54,706 nt of DNA from SM1-73 sp964588305 (GTDB lineage Bacteria; Zixibacteria; MSB-5A5; SM1-73). Of this stretch, positions 1 through 7,770 are shown piece after piece. Each line of letters starts with the position of its first letter. The stretch's first letter is position 1. The position numbers and the translations under genes were made by a program. The notes below the pieces were generated by a model. The model did no database searches. It had not been told where the DNA came from and saw only the letters and a program-made list of their open reading frames with translations. The stretch spans positions 1-54,706 of the forward strand of contig CAZPOP010000021.1 in assembly GCA_964588305.1 (NCBI GenBank), read 5' to 3'.

Positions 1-18
1 GGCTACGCCATGCTTGAC

Positions 19-108
19 CTACGAGACTATTTTTATCTCCTCTTCTGTCAAGCAATAGAGCTTATACACTATCTGGTTAATCTTCTGCTCCAGCGTTTTT
101 ACCTCTGC
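19..108 (-). pseudogene. C-terminal fragment of a restriction-modification methyltransferase
   Basis: Reading leftward, about 29 codons before a TAG stop at 21-19 encode an end containing INQIVYKLYCLTEEEIKIV. This closely resembles the usual tail of type IIG and related N6-adenine methyltransferases (pattern I-D-x-x-V-Y-x-L-Y-x-L-T-x-E-E-I). Nothing upstream in this frame continues the gene: a stop lies just before it. The frame therefore looks like the stump of a larger gene deleted on its 5' side, next to another restriction-gene stump. The match is by eye on a short stretch, so the family call is reasonable but not certain. Confidence 0.5.
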
Positions 109-284
109 TTATTTTTGTGTTGATAGAGACAGACAGGAATGTCTGTCCTACCTACCCGCTGACAGGGACGCAGTTCATATTTGAGGTTCAAATTCTGAAC
201 CAAGCTATCGGGAAGGATTTTTGGAATTCCGCCCCAATTTGAGAGCGTATCTAATTCATCGTAAAGAAATTTTTCTGTTGACAT
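99..284 (-). pseudogene. N-terminal stump of a DEAD/DEAH restriction helicase (type III Res-like)
   Basis: The first 40 or so residues (MSTEKFLYDELDTL... ILPDSLVQNLN..YELRP) look like the start of type III restriction Res or related SF2 helicase subunits, which continue with 'LRPYQxEA' into the helicase core. Here the frame runs straight after 'ELRPCQ' into a GACAGACA hairpin (128-147) and ends at once. The helicase core is absent. Together with the methyltransferase stump immediately downstream, this suggests one deletion removed most of a restriction-modification locus and left a hairpin at the junction. It is probably not a functional gene. Confidence 0.45.
128..147. repeat. Short perfect hairpin at a deletion junction
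   Basis: An 8-bp perfect inverted repeat, GACAGACA / TGTCTGTC, has a 4-nt loop. It sits exactly where the helicase-like stump loses similarity, which fits a palindromic unit at a rearrangement point. Confidence 0.6.
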
Positions 285-361
285 TGCCCTTTGAATTACG
301 TATAATAATTATGCCAGCGGACGAAATTCGGCTCCATGCCGTGTGATTGTGGGACTACGGT

Positions 362-1237
362 CTACACAATCCTATATCCCTGGCTTTTATTTTGTTTTCG
401 CCATTCCAAAGCCGACGCGTTGAGCGGATTTTTTTGTGTATAATATACACCGTAGCCTGCTTGGCGATTGTCGTCAATATCCTGAACCAAACGAAACGCC
501 GACCAAATAAAAGTCACATAACGGTCCTCGCCCTTCTCATACAAACGTTGCAAAGCCCAGGTAAAATAATCCACCGCTTGTAACCCTGCATAAGCGGAAG
601 GTGTTCCAGCCAGTACTTGCATGGGCGCATTACTTACCACGTTCCATTGTCTTGCAAAGCGTTCGCGCGCAGCTTCGAGTGCCTGACGCAAGGCAGCAGT
701 GCGGTGGGATTTTCCACGTTTCGAGAACACAATCTCATAGCCACCATGTTTGTGCAGAAGGTTCTTGAATAATCGGCGTGTTAGATAATCGTAAAGTTCG
801 TTGGGGTGATAGCGATAAGCGGGGTTGCGCTCGTTTTGCTGGCGCACATATTCCAGCACGCGCCATTTATCGGTGACCACTGCAAAATAATGCAGACCGT
901 CAGTATTCCGCAAGAGTGTGAAAACTTCCTTTCGCACCTCAGGCAAATCGTCTTTAGCATGAAAAACACGCGCCGTCTTTTGCCCATTCACCTGCATGGA
1001 TGGCACATCCTTGGAATACGGGTCATTCATCAGCCGCGCCCGCAAGTCGTCGAAGGCACGCTGCAACCCCGCAGGGTCAGGCAGATCCAGCAATCCCAGT
1101 ATGAAAGAGCGCGAACAGCCTGGCGTTGCGATGATGACTTTGCCTTTGCTGGCAAACAGCGTGCTATCACCGCCTTCATCCACGAAGTAATGGCGGGTTT
1201 CTACGGTGGTTCTTCGCACGCGCGTAGATTTAGCCAT
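362..1237 (-). CDS. DUF3800 domain protein
   Basis: A 291-residue protein with the DUF3800 signature: an N-terminal 'YFVDEGGD' strand with acidic residues, a central 'ARVFHAKDD' segment and a C-terminal 'LQAVDYFTWALQR' helix. DUF3800 proteins are predicted RNase H-fold proteins, often found in defence or mobile regions; their biochemical function is not established. The start overlaps the stop of the small upstream gene by 8 nt, implying translational coupling. Its position beside restriction-modification remnants suggests an old defence or accessory island. The gene itself looks intact. Confidence 0.75.
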   Translation of the reverse strand: MAKSTRVRRTTVETRHYFVDEGGDSTLFASKGKVIIATPGCSRSFILGLLDLPDPAGLQRAFDDLRARLMNDPYSKDVPSMQVNGQKTARVFHAKDDLPEVRKEVFTLLRNTDGLHYFAVVTDKWRVLEYVRQQNERNPAYRYHPNELYDYLTRRLFKNLLHKHGGYEIVFSKRGKSHRTAALRQALEAARERFARQWNVVSNAPMQVLAGTPSAYAGLQAVDYFTWALQRLYEKGEDRYVTFIWSAFRLVQDIDDNRQAGYGVYYTQKNPLNASALEWRKQNKSQGYRIV

Positions 1238-1442
1238 AAAATGCCTTGTTCAACCGCTTCTCCTCCTCGCTGACCTTGAATTGCGCGTCGTCTATCTCGG
1301 AGACATTCACATACAACTGATTCTTATCGAGCAGTTCCGCCAACAAGTGCTTTTGCTTCTCAAGACCGCTCTCGCCCTTGCTCATTTCTTCAAAATCCTT
1401 GATGGCTTCTTCGGGCATTTCGGGGTTGACGTACCAATTCAA
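1230..1442 (-). CDS. Small hypothetical protein coupled to the DUF3800 gene
   Basis: About 70 residues, acidic and helical, with a TTG start. It overlaps the DUF3800 start by 8 nt, so the two are probably made together. The frame stays open for about 13 further codons upstream (including LYETQAFSSFLNW) without a better start. That stretch looks coding-like, so the gene may have lost its true 5' end. No family was recognised. Confidence 0.45.
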   Translation of the reverse strand: MNWYVNPEMPEEAIKDFEEMSKGESGLEKQKHLLAELLDKNQLYVNVSEIDDAQFKVSEEEKRLNKAFYG

Positions 1443-1886
1443 GAACGAGCTGAACGCTTGCGTTTCATAAAGGGTCGATTCTTGTCACGCCAACTACTGA
1501 TTATATGGTTTCCACATAAACCCGCTTTCTGGATTCGCTTCCAGAGAATAGTCCGACATGACGGCGTTCTTGCGTTTTATATGGTTTGCCCACAATACCC
1601 CGTTAAGTATGTGGACCAATGTATAAATTTATGGCTGATACTCTGCAATGTCAAGTTATTTTAGGGTTCACTTCCTTCGACTTCGCTTCCTTCGGTACCT
1701 CAGGACAGGCAGGACAAGTCGCTCACCATAGATGGCAACGGTGGAGCTTCCCCATTTTTTCGGTCTGCGCCCCCATATGGGCTACCCTCCCTTCACCCGT
1801 TTTTCGTTGGTGTTCTTCATCAATCCTATGGTCATTTGACTCAACTGAGATCCTGCGGAGGAGAAATAAACGGCGGGATTGATTCT
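1443..1886. other. Gene-free interval with a dispersed repeat
   Basis: No convincing gene lies between the small DUF3800 partner and the DUF5683 gene. The frames here show no family pattern. The one clear item is a copy of a dispersed repeat at 1663-1727. Confidence 0.5.
1663..1727. repeat. Dispersed repeat copy A
   Basis: This segment shares order and sequence with 40085-40146: CCTTCGACTT, then TACCTCAG, then GCAGGACAAGTCGC, with a few substitutions between. Both copies are intergenic and in the same orientation. Confidence 0.6.
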
Positions 1887-2441
1887 CTAAAATTTGACCG
1901 AAAACAAGACATTTATCCCTTTTCCTTCTTTGTATTCGGGGATTAAGCTGATAGAAAAATCCGGCACCTCTTCCTTATCGAAATTGTATAGATGTGCATC
2001 CACATAGGCATCGAACATGCTCAAGAAAACGATTCCCCCGGTGATCCACAGGAAAAGATTTCTTTGATCCTCGTAAAATCTGAATTGTTCGAACTCCCAG
2101 TCTTTGTCCGGGTGACCCTGGGGAAGATCCTGGAATTTTCTTTTGTGCTCGTTTCTCCTTCTCCATTCGATGGCAGCCAGGGTGATGAAGGTGGTTTCGG
2201 TTCCGAATACCGCCAGGCTTTTGAGATACTTATCGTTATAAAACTGCCCCCAACCCGGAAAGGCGACCGATCTGAAAAGCGCCCCAGTGGGGGATTTGTA
2301 TGTTAAGGAGGTGTCAGCAGGGGGAATCACAGTCACGCCGGAATCCGGATTTGTTTGTCCGAGAGTCTGATTCTGAAAGACGAGGATTATTATTCCCAAA
2401 ATCAGAACGGTCAGCATAAGTGGTTTTCTCATAGGCTGCAA
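1887..2441 (-). CDS. DUF5683 family envelope protein
   Basis: A 184-residue protein with an N-terminal signal or membrane segment (LMLTVLILGIIILVF), then 'SPTGALFRSVAFPGWGQFYN', the hallmark of DUF5683 proteins common in Bacteroidetes and other FCB bacteria. A second hydrophobic segment follows near residue 130 (LFLWITGGIVFLSMFDAYVDAHL). Members are small membrane or periplasmic proteins of unknown function; the FPGWGQ motif is shared with TM2-like proteins. It is transcribed leftward and appears to be a single gene. Family confidence is good, function is not known. Confidence 0.75.
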   Translation of the reverse strand: MQPMRKPLMLTVLILGIIILVFQNQTLGQTNPDSGVTVIPPADTSLTYKSPTGALFRSVAFPGWGQFYNDKYLKSLAVFGTETTFITLAAIEWRRRNEHKRKFQDLPQGHPDKDWEFEQFRFYEDQRNLFLWITGGIVFLSMFDAYVDAHLYNFDKEEVPDFSISLIPEYKEGKGINVLFSVKF

Positions 2442-2870
2442 CTCTGAGAATCGTAGTTTCTATCTGCTCCACACATCGATGAAAATAAGGACAAGGATGA
2501 CAAAATACAACAGTTTTTTGAGTATGCTGTCACGTCACCCATCCGGGGGAAAAAGATAATCACACCCAGGCGGCATGCTATGGATAACTTCCACATCAAG
2601 CAAGCCCTGGACTGTGGACGCTTCGAACCAGTCCCCGGTTTGCGTCGGCTGGAATGGCTTGCGGAGACGGTGCTGGAAGAACAACTCGATGACTCAACTC
2701 AGGAGAACTGGGGAGAAGTCCGTTTGCAGCAGAAAGGAGAACGACTAATAAAAAAGGAGTGGGCATCTGAAAAGGGGAATTTAAGGGGGGCATAAGGGAA
2801 AAACTCAGACACCCACTCCTGGGGGTCTAAAGATATGTTCTATTGACGAATTTTCATCATAGGCCGCCGC
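2442..2870. other. Intergenic interval with a terminator-like hairpin
   Basis: No gene was recognised here; a 71-codon rightward frame has no family pattern. Just downstream of the carboxypeptidase gene, at 2807-2828, AGAC-x-CCC pairs with GGG-x-GTCT. Read leftward the hairpin is followed, after GAG, by a short T-run (2797-2803), which could end carboxypeptidase transcription. Confidence 0.4.
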
Positions 2871-5045
2871 TCACCGCTCCGGCGGAGATCCTCCTAAGAA
2901 CAGATAGTTGATCAGGTATACAACATCACCGGCGTCGATCTCGCCGTCTTCGTTGACGTCGCCTGCGCCGAAAGGAACGGGCGCAGATCCGCCCAGATAA
3001 AGATAATTTATCAGGTAGATTATATCGCCTGTGGTGATCTCTCCGTCTCCGTTGGCATCACCGCGGAGGAATTCCTGGAAGACCACCGCGTCTTCCACGT
3101 TGCTCCAGGGGCCGGTTTGGTCCTGCTCATCCTGGGCTCTTACCTTGTAATAATACGTGCCTTCCTCCTGTCCGGTGATCTCATAGAAGGTATCGATGAT
3201 AGCGTCCGAGAGGACCAATACACTTTGATATCTCTCGAAGGGGAATATATCGTCAGCGTAGAATCCCTCCTCGTTGACGTAACCGTCGGTGACATAGTGG
3301 AGACGAAGATATATCTCTTCTCCCACATAGTCATCCAGATCAAATTCTCCCTCCACCCATCCCCCGGATGAACCGGTAATGCCATTTCCCCGGTTGTTTC
3401 CGTGGGGATCATAATTGGTGGTGATGTTTCCGGGAATAGAAAAGAAAGTATTGCCTCCGTCGGTGGAGATTTCCACATAGGCATAGTCCCAGTTGGTTTC
3501 GATGTCGTACCAGCACCAGACTATCAAGGTATCGCCCGAGGCAACCTTCATGCTGTTTTGACCGGCAACTGAATTATTGAGCCCGTCCCCTCTGCCGGAG
3601 TAGAAACTATGACTGGAGGAATGGCTTCTTGCGGCTGAGATGCTGAATCCATTGAGGGTCCAATCAGAATATCCGCTTTCTACGTCATAAGTTGTCCTTT
3701 CAAATCCGGTCATCTCCACCAGCTCGAAGCTGACGGCAGGGTTCAAAGTGTCATAATGAGACCACAAGACGGCGTAGTCGGGAGAGACCGAATCCATCGG
3801 CGCTAAGACGGGCGAGGCCGGCAGGAGAATCTTGTGCGGATTGTCGGCAAGTTCTGCCCATAACAGATTCGGTTCGAGCATGAGTTGGCAAAGAACCGGT
3901 ATTCTGCTGGGGGGTGGCCAGAATCCATCGGCGTCACCGCCTATCTCCGGAGAGATCGCGATGGTCTTGGGCTTTGAGATGGTGTCTCCATATTCCCAGT
4001 CGAAGCTTCCGCCATTTACAGGATACATAGCTTCCCAGCAGGTTGTAGGAACGTAGTCACAGAAGACGGCCATGGATCCTGCAATAGCCACAAAGAGGTT
4101 GTGATCAGGCGTGTAGATGTAATCATAACCCCAGGGATAGAGGAGCCACTCCCCGTACGTGTGATTGTCCAAGGACATCACGAAATTCCTGCCGTTTATA
4201 AAATCTCTCATGACCTGCGTCGTGGGTTCGGAAAAGGGTGCTGATCCCCGATAGCACTCACCCGAGCAATAAGGGTCTGAGCCCTCGTCGTCATATCCCC
4301 ACATATAGCCCCAGTTCCGATTCAGATCCACTCCCCAATCTCCTCCTCCACAGTTTCGTCGATTCTTTCGCCACATTCCGCCGCCGCCAGGATTGGTGTA
4401 CTCGTTATAGCAATAGCCATCTGGATTGACCACGGGAACAAACCAGAGCTCCCGGTCGTCCACCAGATGGGTGGCCAGAGGGTCCGATCCATAGTTGTCC
4501 AAAAGATGCCACATGAAATACAGAAGCACCTCCATTCCGGCGGGTTCACGCGCGTGAATCAGACTGTTAAAGAAAACCTCCGGCTCGTCCTCATCCACAT
4601 CCGGGTTGTCCGAGATCTTGAAAGCCCAGATGATGCTGTCTTCCAGACTGTGACCAATATCTATCCGACTGCTGGTCAGGGAGGGATAGAGCACATGCAT
4701 GCTGTCCAAAACCGCAATGACCTCGCTGTAGGTATGATATCCCCCCATGTCCTTGGTCAAGTCCAACCTGCTCCGGTAGAACGCCACCAGGTCCTCATGG
4801 ACGACTTCAACCTCGTATCCCAAGAACCTAAGATGGTTCACTTCCTCTTGATCAGTTACTATGTCCACGTATTGACCGTACTGCACGTAGGCAACATCTA
4901 AATGCAGGCTGGGTATTTCTTTCGTCTGAGATTTCTCTGCCAGATGAATTCTTGCCAACATCACCTTGTCCGCGGAAGATGCTTGGCTTGTGAAGACAAA
5001 CGCAAGCAAAAATAACACCACCAAACCGAACTTGAATTGCTTCAT
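2871..5045 (-). CDS. Secreted M14 zinc carboxypeptidase with dockerin-like repeats
   Basis: The start at 5045 is preferred because GGAGG lies 5 nt upstream and the protein then begins with a good signal peptide (MKQFKFGLVVLFLLAFVFTSQASSA); an upstream in-frame start only adds an unlikely leader. The catalytic domain shows M14 features in order: zinc ligands in 'IHAREPAG', substrate-binding 'DLNRNWGY', third zinc ligand in 'LDNHTYGEW', and the general-base glutamate in 'ISPEIGG'. A jelly-roll-like region and a fibronectin-like segment follow. The last 60 residues form two dockerin-like calcium loops (GDANGDGEITTGD and GDVNEDGEIDAGD), each followed by LINYL. It probably hydrolyses peptides outside the cell, perhaps docked to the surface. 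The family is clear; the substrate is unknown. Confidence 0.9.
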   Translation of the reverse strand: MKQFKFGLVVLFLLAFVFTSQASSADKVMLARIHLAEKSQTKEIPSLHLDVAYVQYGQYVDIVTDQEEVNHLRFLGYEVEVVHEDLVAFYRSRLDLTKDMGGYHTYSEVIAVLDSMHVLYPSLTSSRIDIGHSLEDSIIWAFKISDNPDVDEDEPEVFFNSLIHAREPAGMEVLLYFMWHLLDNYGSDPLATHLVDDRELWFVPVVNPDGYCYNEYTNPGGGGMWRKNRRNCGGGDWGVDLNRNWGYMWGYDDEGSDPYCSGECYRGSAPFSEPTTQVMRDFINGRNFVMSLDNHTYGEWLLYPWGYDYIYTPDHNLFVAIAGSMAVFCDYVPTTCWEAMYPVNGGSFDWEYGDTISKPKTIAISPEIGGDADGFWPPPSRIPVLCQLMLEPNLLWAELADNPHKILLPASPVLAPMDSVSPDYAVLWSHYDTLNPAVSFELVEMTGFERTTYDVESGYSDWTLNGFSISAARSHSSSHSFYSGRGDGLNNSVAGQNSMKVASGDTLIVWCWYDIETNWDYAYVEISTDGGNTFFSIPGNITTNYDPHGNNRGNGITGSSGGWVEGEFDLDDYVGEEIYLRLHYVTDGYVNEEGFYADDIFPFERYQSVLVLSDAIIDTFYEITGQEEGTYYYKVRAQDEQDQTGPWSNVEDAVVFQEFLRGDANGDGEITTGDIIYLINYLYLGGSAPVPFGAGDVNEDGEIDAGDVVYLINYLFLGGSPPER

Positions 5046-5357
5046 CCTGGCCTCCGAATGACCTTTAGTCCCCTTTATGAGTGGAGATCCGTGCGTTGGT
5101 TTCGCTGCACTCAAAAGCCGCCACCACAACTATAGGGAAACAGAGTTCTAATCATAACCTAAACATATTTACAAATTTGTCAATAAAAGATATGCCCTAA
5201 CTTTGATTGTTTTTCAGCAGCAAAAAAGCACGACTTGTCAGCATCTTTTGCCGTCGATCACCCTATAAACCTACGAAAGACCATTCTCCTTATCGCTTCA
5301 TTCAGCCAAGGTATTTTCCTGATAGTATCCTACCATGATTGCGGTTACCCCTCAGGA

Positions 5358-5993
5358 TCACTTCTTTCCTGACGATTCACCCCCGGTTTTCTCTTCTGTT
5401 TTGGCTTCCTCCTCCACCTTAGGCTGCATGGGCAACCCCCCTCTTATCATCGCCTCTTGGTTGTCAAAAGCGGGATAGACCCCGCTGACCCCGGACATCA
5501 CAAACTTGAGCCGATTGAAAGGTTTGACGGTCGTGGTATCCAGGTAGTAATTCGGGAACTTGGGGCCACGCTTAAGGGTGAAATATATTCTCGCCACCTC
5601 TCCGTATCCCCTTTCCAAAGGGGGTTTTTTCCCGACAAAATCCGGAATCAGTCCCATGAGAATGACCTGCTCGACCGAGTCGATGCGCTGGGTCTTCAGC
5701 TCGAAGTATTCCACCCGGGTATCACTGAAGCTGATCGAATCGCACCTGATGGGACTGTTCCCGTCACCGTAACGAAAAGGCAAGGTGAGTCCCGCCAATT
5801 CTTCATCGTTGGAGACCGATACGGATGCCATCACCTGGCTGCTTCCTTCTTCCTGAAAAGTAACTATACGGCAGGTGTTTGGTTTTGGGGGTCGATACTT
5901 GGGAGCAGTAGCGAAACATGAAAACATAAACATCGCCGCCAAAATGGTCGCTAATGCGAACCCCTCGCGGGCGAAAAAACTTTTACTCATCAT
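5358..5993 (-). CDS. Hypothetical lipoprotein
   Basis: A 211-residue protein with a lipoprotein signal: charged start, hydrophobic stretch ALATILAAMFMF, then the lipobox-like 'MFSC'. GGAGG lies 6 nt before the first ATG. The mature part contains 'GLTLPFRYGDGNSPIRCDSISFSDTRVEYFELKTQRID', a pattern resembling cohesin- or adhesin-like beta-sandwich proteins from the same kinds of bacteria, and a charged low-complexity tail rich in Glu and Lys. It is probably anchored in the envelope. No function can be assigned; it follows the carboxypeptidase gene region on the same strand but has its own leader. Confidence 0.6.
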   Translation of the reverse strand: MMSKSFFAREGFALATILAAMFMFSCFATAPKYRPPKPNTCRIVTFQEEGSSQVMASVSVSNDEELAGLTLPFRYGDGNSPIRCDSISFSDTRVEYFELKTQRIDSVEQVILMGLIPDFVGKKPPLERGYGEVARIYFTLKRGPKFPNYYLDTTTVKPFNRLKFVMSGVSGVYPAFDNQEAMIRGGLPMQPKVEEEAKTEEKTGGESSGKK

Positions 5994-6119
5994 TCAGTTC
6001 CTCCGTCCTAAAAGAATCTTCATCTCGATTTCCAACGCCGAAATGCTCCCGTAATTTTCAGAAGATTTCATTCTGCTGATGCTGGGCGCCGGTCACGATG
6101 AGCACCCCCCGCAACTCTT

Positions 6120-6215
6120 ATGGTTCGACAAACCCCGAACCGTATGGTTCAGGGCAAGCTCACCGTAAACGGTTCAGGGTTGGGTACCCCAAACCAACGT
6201 GTCGTTTTGAATTAC
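6120..6215. repeat. Cluster of GAACC...GGTTC palindromes
   Basis: The interval downstream of the ThiC gene carries GAACC-GTAT-GGTTC and several related AACGGTTCAGGG-type units. Related palindromes occur at about 25217 and inside the aminotransferase-like gene at 48078-48091, so this is one member of a dispersed palindromic family. Confidence 0.45.
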
Positions 6216-6219
6216 GACC

Positions 6220-7467
6220 CTAGGCCTCAAGGATTTCCCGCATGGCGCAGTGTTCTCCGCACATGGTGCACTTCTTATAATCGGATCCGACCTGGCCCCT
6301 CCTTTTTCTTGCCCTTTCCGGGTCCAGGCTCAGATTTATCATCTTATCCCAGTCAAACTTCTTTCTGGCTTCGGAGATCTGATGATCTAACTGTCCCGCT
6401 TCTGCCACCCCTTTAGCAATATCGGCAGCATGGGCCGCGATCTTGGAGGCGATGATTCCCTGTCTGACATCCTCCAAATCAGGCAAGCTCAGATGCTCCG
6501 AGGGAGTAACGTAACAGAGAAAATCGGCTCCGGCGGAAGCCGCAATGGCACCACCTATGGCAGAGACGATGTGGTCATATCCCGGAGCGCAGTCTATCAC
6601 CAGAGGACCCAGGACATAAAAAGGTGCACCACCGCAGAGCTTCTTTTCCATCAGCACGTTGGCTTCGATCTCGTGGATGGGTATATGCCCGGGACCTTCC
6701 ACCATTGCCTGAACCTCCTTTTTCCTGGCTCTTTCCACCAGCTCTCCTAGAACCAGAAGCTCCTCCATCTGGGTGCGGTCGGTGGAATCGGCAATTGAGC
6801 CTGGTCTCAGTCCATCCCCCAGGCTCAAGGTGGCATTGTACTGCTTGGTCAAATCCAGAAGCTCGTCGTAATATTCATACAAAGGGTTTTCCTGATTATG
6901 AGCTTTCATCCATCTATATAGAAATGATCCACCACGGCTGACGATGCCGGTGACTCTCTTTTTTCCCTCAATTATGGGCAGCGCCCTGGTGGTCAGCCCG
7001 CAGTGAACGGTCAGAAAATCGACGCCGGTTTTAAGATGATCCTCGATAACGGAAAACAAAGAGTCTTTGGTCATCTCCTCGAGCGTTTTTCCTTTTCGAG
7101 CCAAGTTGCATACCGCCTCATAAATGGGAACCGTTCCCACAGGGATTTCCGCTGTGCCTACGATCTGGACTCTCAAATCACGAATCTCCCCCCCGGTGGA
7201 AAGATCCATAACCGTGTCTGCCCCGAGTTCCTGGGAGAGGATCAATTTCTTCAACTCCAAATCGAAATCGCACACGTCCGGCGAGGTGCCCAGATTCACG
7301 TTTACTTTGGTCCTTAGGCCCTTTCCCACCCCCACCGGCTTACACTTTTGGTGCATCTTGTTCTTGAGGATAACGATGGTTCCTTTTTGCACCCCTTCTT
7401 TCACAAATCCGGGCTCGACTCCCTCGTCCTTTGCTACTGTTATGATGTCTTCCTGTTTTACCGGCAT
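6220..7467 (-). CDS. thiC: Phosphomethylpyrimidine synthase ThiC or close relative (BzaF type)
   Basis: A 415-residue radical-SAM enzyme of the ThiC family. ThiC converts aminoimidazole ribotide to the HMP-phosphate pyrimidine of thiamine. Typical stretches are 'NVNLGTSPD', 'DTVMDLSTGG', 'TVHCGLT', 'SRGGSF', 'DGLRPGSIADS', 'EGPGHIP', 'LGPLVIDCAPGYDHI' and 'YVTPSEHL'. The C-terminal cysteine cluster reads CTMCGEHC, i.e. C-x2-C-x3-C rather than the C-x2-C-x4-C of E. coli ThiC. It is of the short type, lacking the N-terminal extension of E. coli ThiC. Short ThiC-like paralogues include BzaF, which makes 5-hydroxybenzimidazole for anaerobic cobamide synthesis; sequence alone does not separate them here. 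No TPP riboswitch is visible upstream. Confidence 0.85.
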   Translation of the reverse strand: MPVKQEDIITVAKDEGVEPGFVKEGVQKGTIVILKNKMHQKCKPVGVGKGLRTKVNVNLGTSPDVCDFDLELKKLILSQELGADTVMDLSTGGEIRDLRVQIVGTAEIPVGTVPIYEAVCNLARKGKTLEEMTKDSLFSVIEDHLKTGVDFLTVHCGLTTRALPIIEGKKRVTGIVSRGGSFLYRWMKAHNQENPLYEYYDELLDLTKQYNATLSLGDGLRPGSIADSTDRTQMEELLVLGELVERARKKEVQAMVEGPGHIPIHEIEANVLMEKKLCGGAPFYVLGPLVIDCAPGYDHIVSAIGGAIAASAGADFLCYVTPSEHLSLPDLEDVRQGIIASKIAAHAADIAKGVAEAGQLDHQISEARKKFDWDKMINLSLDPERARKRRGQVGSDYKKCTMCGEHCAMREILEA

Positions 7468-7533
7468 GGAAGTTTCCTTAAATTAGATGATTTATTCTTC
7501 CCAGGAATGGAAAAAAACAAATCCTTTAGCTTT

Positions 7534-7562
7534 AGACTAATAAAACCTATCGGTTTTGTCAA
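7534..7562 (-). promoter_or_regulatory. Possible promoter of the ThiC-family gene
   Basis: A perfect TTGACA (complement of 7557-7562) is followed after 17 bp by the weaker hexamer TAGTCT. Transcription would run leftward into the gene at 7467 with a short leader that shows no riboswitch. Confidence 0.4.
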
Positions 7563-7655
7563 GCAGTTATTTAGAAGTCCTCGATCGATCATATCTGCAT
7601 ACGGCGAGCCAGACCTGCCTGTTGGTGTGCGCGGTGTGGTGTGCACCGCCGACCG

Positions 7656-7730
7656 GTAGCCGCAACCTTCAGGTTGCGTAATTCTTTACGAGTCAATATC
7701 CCGTTTTCGCAGACTGAAGCCTGCGGCTAC
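7656..7730. repeat. Outer-stem double-hairpin element, copy 1
   Basis: An outer stem GTAGCCGC / GCGGCTAC encloses the perfect palindrome CGCAACCTTCAGGTTGCG (7661-7678) and an imperfect second hairpin around CTGAAG (7709-7724). The same architecture recurs at 19184-19241, 22582-22635, 27045-27102 and 51686-51769 with different arm sequences. Confidence 0.65.
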
Positions 7731-7770
7731 GAAACCTAAACGCCGCCAGAAGGTGTACGAAGGTTTTTCT

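Noticed and set aside
2580..2795. 71-codon rightward frame
   Set aside because: No similarity, no ribosome site, and its end lies by the terminator hairpin of the carboxypeptidase gene.
7468..7600. Possible TPP riboswitch upstream of the ThiC-family gene
   Set aside because: None of the conserved blocks (CTGAGA, ACCTGATCTGGATAATGCCAGCG-like) is present on the leader strand.
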